Shown here piece after piece: positions 58,243 through 64,000 of a stretch of DNA of 64,000 bases (position 1 is its first letter; every line of letters starts with the position of its first letter). The notes under the pieces are model-generated. The model was given only the letters and a program-made list of their open reading frames with translations. It had not been told where the DNA came from and did no database searches. The translations under genes were made by a program, and so were the position numbers. Location: positions 105,525 to 169,524 of IMG/VR virus record IMGVR_UViG_3300044730_002015. One strand, 5' to 3'. This DNA comes from a virus.

Positions 58243-58270
58243 ATTATACTATAACTTATCTTGTTGTCAA
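58243..58270 (-). promoter_or_regulatory. sigma70-like promoter of tRNA-Asn (TTGACA-16-TATAAT)
   Basis: -35 TTGACA at 58265-58270, -10 TATAAT at 58243-58248. The -35 includes the TGA stop of the gene at 58267-58731. Confidence 0.7.
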
Positions 58271-58731
58271 GCCTTGCTGTAATTAAAACACAGGGTAAAA
58301 CTGATGCGAGGTTCTGTGCCCAGGTATTCTGTGACTCTATGTATGGTTTTGGTATCGCTGATAAAAAGAGTGTTAGGCTCAAAGGGCATTTCATACAGCA
58401 TACCTTGTTCGTCTAGCCATTGATAGATGCCGCCGCAGCCCGTGCTGCCACTGATCCAGACAGTGGCCACGTGTGTGCCCGGTACTGCGTCTTGATCATA
58501 GCCACTTTCGTTGTGCCATCTATAGTATGTACACTCCCCGGGATCATTGGGCACAACGTAATTGAACCAATTTTCTGTGCTGACTATGGTCGACTCCAGA
58601 ATAGAACTTATCCAAAGGTCTAGATCATTTTTTTTGGTATCAAACATATTTTTTACACTGCTTGAATTACCTTGGTTTGATATCAGATCTTTCAACCAGA
58701 GAGGTATGTCAATGTTTTTGTAAACTTCCAT
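58267..58731 (-). CDS. 2OG/Fe(II) oxygenase-like protein
   Basis: 154 residues. 'YYRWHNESGYDQDA' (His first), 'HVATVWISGSTGCGGIYQWL', 'LFISDTKTIHRVTEYLG' (second His) and 'RISFTLCFNYS' (Arg) give the order of a double-stranded beta-helix. The acidic ligand would be Glu or Asp just after the first His. Substrate unknown. Confidence 0.65.
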   Translation of the reverse strand: MEVYKNIDIPLWLKDLISNQGNSSSVKNMFDTKKNDLDLWISSILESTIVSTENWFNYVVPNDPGECTYYRWHNESGYDQDAVPGTHVATVWISGSTGCGGIYQWLDEQGMLYEMPFEPNTLFISDTKTIHRVTEYLGTEPRISFTLCFNYSKA

Positions 58732-58737
58732 GGGATT

Positions 58738-59544
58738 CTATTTGCAATTGGTACCACTTACCATTGTGAACTCCGCTATGGCCGCAGGCAATGCCTGATC
58801 AATGTGCGGTATAGGGAAAATTTTACAGAGTTTATCAGTGTTGAGTGTACAATTTGATCTCGGCGCTTTAACTGCTGTGACGAATTCGCCAGGTTCAAAC
58901 CATTGCTTGTTCAGTCCCAACATATCAGCGATTTCTCTGGTGGTTTTTGATCCAGGATTGGTCACGTTGTATATGCCAGGCTTGGGCAAGTGTTGAGCAA
59001 AATGCACAGCCACTCGGGCCACATCTGTGACATTGCTCAAGGAGTTTTTTACATCAAGCAACTTGGGATATTGGCTGAGTTTGGTCAAGAGATTTTTAGC
59101 ATTGGGTTCACCGGCAAAGGGCAAGCGAATCCTCAGCAGATAAGATTTTGTCAGATATGGAGCCAGGAAGTATTGAGCCAGTGCCTTGGTACCACTGTAA
59201 AAAGATCCATTGTCAAAATTGAAATTGGGTGTGTCTTGCTCGGTCCAGCCCCTTGGGGGATAGCCATCATATACACAACCACTGGTCACGTGTACCACAG
59301 GCACAGAGCCAGCACGTTGTTCCAATTCCAGTGGAAAAATTACATTGCCTTGGATAGTGTGTTGTTTGAGTGTTTCACACACATCCACATTGGGCCGTCC
59401 TGTAAATCCTGCGGCGTTGATTATGGTGGTGGTAACGTCCGGCAGTCTATCTGTGTGCGTGATCCAAAGATATTTTAGATTTTGATTTTCTAACTCTCTC
59501 TGGATGTATCCGCCCAAATAACCGTGTCCTATCAAGGTAATCAT
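58738..59544 (-). CDS. RmlD-like sugar nucleotide reductase (extended SDR)
   Basis: 268 residues. 'ITLIGHGYLGGYIQRELE' is the NAD(P) loop, 'HVTSGCVYDGYPPRGWTEQD' the Ser/Thr region, 'FYSGTKALAQYF' the YxxxK catalytic pair, and 'VTDVARVAVHFAQ' another family block. Closest in layout to dTDP-4-dehydrorhamnose reductase. Own promoter at 59567. Confidence 0.85.
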   Translation of the reverse strand: MITLIGHGYLGGYIQRELENQNLKYLWITHTDRLPDVTTTIINAAGFTGRPNVDVCETLKQHTIQGNVIFPLELEQRAGSVPVVHVTSGCVYDGYPPRGWTEQDTPNFNFDNGSFYSGTKALAQYFLAPYLTKSYLLRIRLPFAGEPNAKNLLTKLSQYPKLLDVKNSLSNVTDVARVAVHFAQHLPKPGIYNVTNPGSKTTREIADMLGLNKQWFEPGEFVTAVKAPRSNCTLNTDKLCKIFPIPHIDQALPAAIAEFTMVSGTNCK

Positions 59545-59566
59545 TGTGACTCCAAATTTGTACAGT

Positions 59567-59595
59567 ATTTTACTATTTTACTGAGTTGTTGTCAA
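59567..59595 (-). promoter_or_regulatory. sigma70-like promoter (TTGACA-17-TAAAAT)
   Basis: -35 TTGACA at 59590-59595 and -10 TAAAAT at 59567-59572, within the end of the upstream gene. Confidence 0.6.
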
Positions 59596-59833
59596 GCCCA
59601 GTCCAGGCCAAAACGAAAATCATGCGATCTTGATCATATTTAAAAGCCACCCCAACCTTGTCTGGATCTAGGCTATCGGTCCAGGCCCAGGTCTGCAGCC
59701 AAGGACCCACGTACATTCTGAGCCAATCATTGTACTGATCAACGGCCTGTTGCCATTGATCGGGTCGGGCATAACTGGGCCAAGGTATGGCCGTTTTATA
59801 CACAAAAGGATGCAGATCAATCAACATCTTCAT
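59573..59833 (-). CDS. small hypothetical protein, LRW-tail-like
   Basis: 86 residues from 'MKMLIDLHPFVYKTAIPWPS'; Trp-rich middle 'MYVGPWLQTWAWTDSL' and end 'KYDQDRMIFVLAWTGLDNN', a distant form of the LRW tail. ATG 5 bases after TAAATA. Confidence 0.65.
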   Translation of the reverse strand: MKMLIDLHPFVYKTAIPWPSYARPDQWQQAVDQYNDWLRMYVGPWLQTWAWTDSLDPDKVGVAFKYDQDRMIFVLAWTGLDNNSVK

Positions 59834-59838
59834 GTGAG

Positions 59839-59844
59839 TATTTA
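59839..59844 (-). promoter_or_regulatory. late-type TAAATA box, 5 nt before the ATG at 59833
   Basis: GTAAATA on the minus strand, eight bases downstream of tRNA-Gly. Confidence 0.5.
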
Positions 59845-59851
59845 CTAAAGT

Positions 59852-59927
59852 TGGAGCGGGAGACGAGGCTCGAACTCGCGACCTCAACCTTGGCAAGGTT
59901 GCGCTCTACCAACTGAGCTACTCCCGC
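59852..59927 (-). tRNA. trnG: tRNA-Gly (GCC)
   Basis: 76 bases with CCA encoded. Acceptor GCGGGAG/CTCCCGC, anticodon stem CAACC/GGTTG with loop TTGCCAA (anticodon GCC). Confidence 0.95.
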
Positions 59928-59932
59928 AAATA

Positions 59933-60406
59933 CTAAGCTGCCAGGCTCAATCCACGCAATCTATCTGCAGCATAACTGGCTGCAAACGCCTGTGGTTTGA
60001 CCATGGGTATTACATTACAGGTACCACGGATGTATCCAATGGCCTGCTGAACAACACAACTGCTGGCGTGCATCTCATTGGGATTGATATCCAGATGCAC
60101 TTCCACTGGACGATCTGCCAGCACAGGCGCCAGTCTTTGAAACAGTTCCGACACCCTATAAACTTCATTCATAAGACGCATACTTGGTTTATCCCCGCGT
60201 GGATCATAATCTCGCTCGCGATCCACTTCACCAAAAATCTTGCATCCGTGTTTGCCGTTGATATGAACCACTACCACAGTGGTATATTCAGCCCACCATA
60301 CCTGGCTTTCACGGAATCTTTCGGAATCTGCGCCTAGATAGATTTTTGTTCCCGGACCCTGAGCAGCAATAAACTTTTCCACTTGATCAACGTCTATCTT
60401 GGGCAC
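59933..60406 (-). CDS. RNase H-like YkuK/DUF458 family protein
   Basis: 157 residues from a GTG at 60406 with AAAGGAGG. 'KIYLGADSERFRESQVWWAE' and 'YTTVVVVHINGKHGCKIFGE', then 'VEVHLDINPNEMHASSCVVQ' match the YkuK family, thought to have an RNase H-type fold with acidic active-site residues. A role in RNA processing near tRNAs is possible. TAAATA lies about 15 bases upstream. Confidence 0.75.
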   Translation of the reverse strand: MPKIDVDQVEKFIAAQGPGTKIYLGADSERFRESQVWWAEYTTVVVVHINGKHGCKIFGEVDRERDYDPRGDKPSMRLMNEVYRVSELFQRLAPVLADRPVEVHLDINPNEMHASSCVVQQAIGYIRGTCNVIPMVKPQAFAASYAADRLRGLSLAA

Positions 60407-60508
60407 AAAGCCTCCTTTGAGTTATTTAACTAGCGCACATACCAGGGCTAGGTATTCTGATCAGCGCAAAAATGCAATAAGTAATGGTATGACATTGGCT
60501 GCCGACAA

Positions 60509-61078
60509 GTGGATCTTTATCAAGAATTAGAACTCAATCGGGATTGTACTGCCGAGCAGATTAAAAATCAATACAGAATCTTAGCTCAGCGACATCATCC
60601 CGACAAGGGCGGAGATGCCGATCGATTTCAGCGCATCAAGCAGGCCTACGAAGTTTTGATAGATGCTGCCCGCAGAGAAGAATACGACAGAACTGGCTCT
60701 GTACAAGAACCCAAAGAGATACACGCCGAAGCAGTAGAACACCTGTCTAGGGTGTTCCATGGAGTGATGAATAATTTTGACCCCGAATCGGGAAATCTGG
60801 TAGAGCTCATGCGCAACGAAATACTGGCGTTGAGAAAACTAATAGAACAAGATCAGAATACCTGTAAAAAACACATAGAAATACTAGAGATGATGAAAGA
60901 CAAAATAAAAATCATCGACGAAACAAAAGAAAATCTGTTACTATCTTTTGCTACCAATCAATTAGAATTACGATACAATGAATTAAAAGTGTTTGATCAC
61001 AGATGCAACTTAGTTGAAGTCATGTTGAAATTGTTGGAAAACTATCACTACGGTTTCTTTGAGTTACCCCAGACTTAA
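60509..61078 (+). CDS. J-domain protein (DnaJ-like co-chaperone)
   Basis: 189 residues from a GTG at 60509. 'DLYQELELNRDCTAEQIKNQ' and 'HHPDKGGDADRFQRIKQAYE' form the J domain with intact HPD, which triggers ATP hydrolysis by DnaK. The C-terminal 120 residues are coiled coil ('NEILALRKLIEQDQNTCKKH'), not the DnaJ zinc or substrate domains. It may recruit host DnaK to a phage assembly. The only plus-strand gene in the last 23 kb. Confidence 0.9.
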   Translation: MDLYQELELNRDCTAEQIKNQYRILAQRHHPDKGGDADRFQRIKQAYEVLIDAARREEYDRTGSVQEPKEIHAEAVEHLSRVFHGVMNNFDPESGNLVELMRNEILALRKLIEQDQNTCKKHIEILEMMKDKIKIIDETKENLLLSFATNQLELRYNELKVFDHRCNLVEVMLKLLENYHYGFFELPQT

Positions 61079-61081
61079 ATT

Positions 61082-61159
61082 TGGAGCACCGGGTAGGATT
61101 CGAACCTACGAATCGAAGGTTTTGCAGACCCCGCCATTGGACCTCTCTGGTACCGATGC
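61082..61159 (-). tRNA. trnC: tRNA-Cys (GCA)
   Basis: 78 bases with CCA encoded. Acceptor GCATCGG/CCGGTGC with one wobble, discriminator T, anticodon loop CTGCAAA (anticodon GCA), T-arm GTAGG/CCTAC. The D stem is short and the variable loop six bases. Overlapped by the BFD-like reading frame. Confidence 0.9.
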
Positions 61160-61285
61160 AGATTCTAATTCATAACGCAGTTGACAAAGTCCACAGCACC
61201 AATCATCCTGCATGAGTCTCTCACGCAACTGCTCATCAGTGGCATAGTCTTCTTCGTCGATGTTTCTACATACACAGGCTATCAT
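61106..61285 (-). CDS. BFD-like [2Fe-2S] protein
   Basis: 59 residues from 'MIACVCRNIDEEDYATDEQL'. 'ACVC' and 'DWCCGLCQLRYELE' place four Cys as in bacterioferritin-associated ferredoxin (CxC then CxxC about 31 residues later). BFD draws iron out of bacterioferritin. The last 18 codons run through tRNA-Cys and stop in its T-arm, so the C-terminus is encoded by tRNA sequence. ATG 5 bases after TAAGTA. Confidence 0.8.
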   Translation of the reverse strand: MIACVCRNIDEEDYATDEQLRERLMQDDWCCGLCQLRYELESASVPERSNGGVCKTFDS

Positions 61286-61290
61286 ACTGG

Positions 61291-61296
61291 TACTTA
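61291..61296 (-). promoter_or_regulatory. late-type TAAGTA box, 5 nt before the BFD-like start
   Basis: ATAAGTA on the minus strand, 5 bases to the ATG at 61285. Confidence 0.45.
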
Positions 61297-61312
61297 TCGT
61301 GGTACATCTTAA

Positions 61313-61386
61313 TGGCTCCGGTGGAGAGAATCGAACTCCCATCATGGGTTTTGGAGACCCCTATACTGCCATTGTACTACACCGGA
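61313..61386 (-). tRNA. trnW: tRNA-Trp (CCA)
   Basis: 74 bases with CCA encoded. Acceptor TCCGGTG/CACCGGA, discriminator G as in tRNA-Trp, anticodon loop CTCCAAA (anticodon CCA). One mismatch at the base of the anticodon stem. Confidence 0.88.
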
Positions 61387-61389
61387 ATG

Positions 61390-61548
61390 TTACTGCGGCA
61401 CCTGACGTGGCAAGTAAGGTACCGATCGAGGCCCGTACAATTGTTGTAATAATTTACGAGCTTGCTCGGCAGTTTCTGCTCCAATTCTAACACAGCGTTC
61501 TTGTGTGCCAGGTCCGGGATCACGTATGGTTGCTTCCCAAAGTTTCAT
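61390..61548 (-). CDS. 52-residue conserved-looking protein
   Basis: 'MKLWEATIRDPGPGTQERCV' then 'RIGAETAEQARKLLQQLYGP' and a Pro-rich end. The beta-helix layout 'RIGAETAEQARKLL' resembles small domains that bind other proteins. ATG 5 bases after TAAGTA; the stop is four bases from tRNA-Trp. Confidence 0.6.
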   Translation of the reverse strand: MKLWEATIRDPGPGTQERCVRIGAETAEQARKLLQQLYGPRSVPYLPRQVPQ

Positions 61549-61553
61549 ATCAA

Positions 61554-61559
61554 TACTTA
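61554..61559 (-). promoter_or_regulatory. late-type TAAGTA box, 5 nt before the ATG at 61548
   Basis: CTAAGTA on the minus strand, overlapping the stop of the radical-SAM gene upstream. Confidence 0.45.
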
Positions 61560-63275
61560 GTTCGCCAATTGAATGCTTGATGTTGATTTGTTATTTACAA
61601 AATGCCTAGTCCATAATACTTGGTATGCGTCTGTCAAAGGTATAACCTTTCCGTCTAGACAAAATCTGCGCCAGTCTCTATGCATGAATTCTCCGCGGGC
61701 AACACCTATAAAATGATCCATAAGTGGTTGGAAAAAATCTGTTTCTGTTTTCAACTTGGCATACAGATCGCGGAAAAATTCGCTGTACTTTATACCCTGC
61801 GACCGGGCCTGTTTAATCTCAGATAACATTATGCCCTTGGTTCTAAACATGGTATCTAAATCTGCTAAAAACATCATTTCCAGCCATTGATCCCTATCAA
61901 AGCTATTGCAACTGACAATAAAATATGCCGCAGCAACAGACACCAGTTTAGGATCGTAGTTGATATAGTAGTCGCGATCGTAGTCGGCCATGTCCATTTT
62001 TTCTTCGCTTTGTATGCCCACCGCAACCAATTCTATTCCGTGCTGTTGGATATATGCAGGATCGCTGGCAGGACTGTCGGGCAGGCACATCATGGGACTG
62101 CGATCTACGCCTATAGCGTCAGCAAGATCTGTAAATGGTCTATAGAAAAACATTTCATAGATTATATCAAATTCTTGATAAAAGTCTTCAAGTGTGCTGT
62201 CGGGCAGGCCTAGTATGAACCCAAGATTGATGCCTGCGTGGTAGTCCCTGATCAACTGTTGTGCTAACTCCATATGATCCTTGGCCGATACATCCGTGCG
62301 TTTTATGGCCCGTAGACTTTCTGGACTTATGGTCTGCAGACTCATGTCATAACCATCAATGACACCAGCGTCAAACAACGGAGCAAGAACCTGTAACTTT
62401 TTTGCATTTGTAGTCTTGGCCAAACCGCTCATGAGCAACGAAAATTTATGTGTACAATTTTTATAGATGTCAGCCACGATATTGGCTTTGACTATATCTT
62501 CTTTTAACAGTCCAAAATTTGCATCTGCTAGATAAAGGTAGTCGGGCTCAATCACAGGAATATAACCCAATTCCTCCATGACTAGATCTAAAGGCTTGGT
62601 GACAACTTTGGAATTGATTCCTCCGCTCCACTCACAGAAAGTACAACTGTAAGGACAGCCACGAGTGGTTTCGTATATCCATTGGAAGCCCAGATTGTTA
62701 TCTTTGGCAAATTGCCTATAGGTCAGTATTTCAGCTAGGTTATCAATCACTGTGTTTTTAGGCCAAGAAAAATCTCTTTTGTTCTGCGTGGGCCCTAGTC
62801 CTTTTCTTGAATAACTGTTTCTAACTTTTGACCAATCTAAACTATCCTGTGATATAGATTCCAATGCATCTTTCAAAAACCATTCGCCATATTCATTGGG
62901 CAAACAAGTGGCATCAAACCAAGGAAACTTTCGAAACCAAAGCAGTGGCGAAGTATAACTTACTCCTTGGTTAGGACCGCCCAAGACTATTATCGAGTCG
63001 GGTCGTCTTTGTTTGATTGCCTTGGCCACAGCATTCACTGCAGACCAGTTCCATATATAAGCACTGAATGCATAGACATCCGCATCATTATCTATGGCCT
63101 GGTCAACGATGCTGTCTAATGTCAGCCCCACATAACTGGGTCTAGGCAAAAGCCAATGCCATTGCGATGCGTATTCACTGTTCTCTACAAAGTATTGTTT
63201 GAAATTTAAAACCGCAGTGGGAAATTGTATGAGATAAGGATAGCAACCAAAATCAAAAAATTGTATTTTTTTCAT
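61557..63275 (-). CDS. radical-SAM enzyme with cobalamin-binding-like domain, paralogue 2
   Basis: 572 residues. 'CPYSCTFCEWSGG' carries Cys207, 211 and 214, the same numbers as in the 14045 gene. Other shared blocks: 'TSPLLWFRKFPWFDATCLPN', 'DVYAFSAYIWNW' and 'GFILGLPDSTLEDFYQEF'. It is about 80 residues shorter at the C-terminus than paralogue 1. As there, no DxHxxG is visible. Product and substrate unknown. Confidence 0.87.
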   Translation of the reverse strand: MKKIQFFDFGCYPYLIQFPTAVLNFKQYFVENSEYASQWHWLLPRPSYVGLTLDSIVDQAIDNDADVYAFSAYIWNWSAVNAVAKAIKQRRPDSIIVLGGPNQGVSYTSPLLWFRKFPWFDATCLPNEYGEWFLKDALESISQDSLDWSKVRNSYSRKGLGPTQNKRDFSWPKNTVIDNLAEILTYRQFAKDNNLGFQWIYETTRGCPYSCTFCEWSGGINSKVVTKPLDLVMEELGYIPVIEPDYLYLADANFGLLKEDIVKANIVADIYKNCTHKFSLLMSGLAKTTNAKKLQVLAPLFDAGVIDGYDMSLQTISPESLRAIKRTDVSAKDHMELAQQLIRDYHAGINLGFILGLPDSTLEDFYQEFDIIYEMFFYRPFTDLADAIGVDRSPMMCLPDSPASDPAYIQQHGIELVAVGIQSEEKMDMADYDRDYYINYDPKLVSVAAAYFIVSCNSFDRDQWLEMMFLADLDTMFRTKGIMLSEIKQARSQGIKYSEFFRDLYAKLKTETDFFQPLMDHFIGVARGEFMHRDWRRFCLDGKVIPLTDAYQVLWTRHFVNNKSTSSIQLAN

Positions 63276-63525
63276 AAAAAAAATGCTCTGACAGTGCCCG
63301 GCGGTCTTTTACTACTCACACAAGAGTTCTGGTTACCCACATCTCCAAAGATAGCCATCGCCCTTTGGTGGTTCAGCAGAACAAGATTCTTGCAGAGCAC
63401 CCGCTCCGCGACAGCACTCGGTATCGCCTTGCCAGCGCCAGTTGGGTTAGACTGGGACCACCCGCGGTTGCTACACCGCTTCATTCGTCCGGGTCGGACT
63501 AGCCGTTGCTACGCGGCACGATAGA
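63276..63525 (-). other. 250-base GC-rich stretch without a convincing gene
   Basis: Lies between the DUF551-like gene and the radical-SAM gene. A 70-codon minus frame from 63484 ('MKRCSNRGWSQSNPTGAGKA') exists but has odd composition and no ribosome site. Visible structure: TGCTCTG near the middle can pair with CAGAGCA at the 3' end, which is followed by eight T. A small structured RNA ending at a terminator is possible. Confidence 0.35.
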
Positions 63526-64000
63526 TTAATCAGCGGAGCGAGTTAGGCCACGCCAATGTGTTAATGCTTTGGTGTCAGTGGTACTCACCGACTTCCACTT
63601 CTTTCCAGTCCACTCAGCACGACCAGGAAAAGGCCAAGTACCGGTCAACACCTGATATTCACCTCGATGCTCAGGTTTGATGTCCATTGAGTGCCAAGGC
63701 GTTGTTTCAATGCCTTCCCAGAATTCTGGTTCACCGTCATTCACATCAGGCGCGGAGATTTTGTCAAGTTCAGTGGCAGGATCCCAATCATCCGCTTCCT
63801 CATCGCGTTCCACACGGAACACATTGTAATTGGATCCTTTGCCGTTGGTGCTGTAGGCACCGGATCCATCCAGGTCCTCACCTGCATACTCCACGCTGGA
63901 TATCAATCTCCAGCCGTCGCAGTCAGTGTAACCAATGCTGAGTCGGCTGACATCAAAAGGTTCCGTGATCCTGACTGTGGCACTGAAGAATAATCCCTTT
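63526..64000 (-). CDS. protein with DUF551-like C-terminus (5' end outside the window)
   Basis: The frame is open to the window edge, at least 157 codons. The part 'PFDVSRLSIGYTDCDGWRLI' and 'YSTNGKGSNYNVFRVERDEE' is unassigned; the end 'WHSMDIKPEHRGEYQVLTGT', 'AEWTGKKWKSV' and 'LTHWRGL' is the pattern of DUF551, a short phage and prophage domain of unknown role. Confidence 0.7.
   Translation of the reverse strand, partial: KGLFFSATVRITEPFDVSRLSIGYTDCDGWRLISSVEYAGEDLDGSGAYSTNGKGSNYNVFRVERDEEADDWDPATELDKISAPDVNDGEPEFWEGIETTPWHSMDIKPEHRGEYQVLTGTWPFPGRAEWTGKKWKSVSTTDTKALTHWRGLTRSAD

Noticed and set aside
61317-61386. tRNA-Gly (TCC) reading of the tRNA at 61313
   Set aside because: A seven-base loop with T at position 33 puts CCA in the anticodon, and the G discriminator fits Trp.
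63276-63525. Group I intron
   Set aside because: No core motifs or split gene on either side could be recognised; left as unassigned.

Overview
This window looks like part of the genome of a large, lytic, T4-like tailed phage of a Gram-negative host. Coding is very dense. Most genes run on the minus strand, many shorter than 100 codons and joined by ATGA or TAATG overlaps. The mix is typically viral: a repetitive tail fibre, orphan DNA methyltransferases, ATP-dependent DNA ligase, UV endonuclease, six scattered tRNA genes and many small proteins of the kind seen in marine and freshwater myophages. No head, portal or terminase gene lies here, so this is one segment of a bigger genome. A proteobacterial host is inferred from lipoboxes, a periplasmic S11 peptidase and a phasin-like protein; the species cannot be told.

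Layout. 0-4.2 kb: virion proteins, namely a subtilisin-like protease with its propeptide as a separate gene, and a repeat-rich fibre. 4.2-8.5 kb: A-type Fe-S carrier, superoxide dismutase, translation factor IF-1, metallophosphatase, Bax-inhibitor-1 membrane protein. 8.5-24 kb: short operons of small genes, two methyltransferases, a radical-SAM enzyme and a ROK sugar kinase, many behind near-consensus host-type promoters. 24-32 kb: two ClpP-type proteases, a secreted protein/lipoprotein pair, UV endonuclease and a decayed copy of it. 33.7-37.9 kb: a plus-strand block of secreted, membrane and coiled-coil proteins. 38-49 kb: CHASE2 protein, ClpS, Hsp20, bS21, ClpX, a family of tiny 'LRW' proteins, DNA ligase. 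49-64 kb: cell-wall peptidase, methyltransferase, glycosyltransferase, 2OG oxygenases, AhpC-AhpD, radical-SAM and carbamoyl/sugar enzymes, six tRNAs, J-domain protein, BFD-like ferredoxin and a second large radical-SAM enzyme.

Two promoter classes are visible. The first is sigma70-like: TTGACC, usually 17 bp, then TGC-TATAAT (extended -10), mostly before small-gene operons. The second is a T4-late-like box, TAAATA or TAAGTA. At twelve genes this box lies 4-6 bases (ten times exactly 5) before the start codon, so transcripts would begin at or next to the AUG. Other late boxes have ordinary leaders with Shine-Dalgarno sites, some carrying a hairpin.

Taken together the genes suggest host takeover on several fronts: proteolysis (ClpX, two ClpPs, ClpS, Hsp20, J protein), translation (IF-1, bS21, tRNAs), oxidative and iron-sulfur protection (SOD, AhpC/AhpD, A-type carrier, BFD), and glycan or surface chemistry (UDP-sugar dehydrogenase, reductase, ROK kinase, carbamoyltransferase fragment, SGNH hydrolase, glycosyltransferase, radical-SAM enzymes). 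All functions are read from sequence motifs only.
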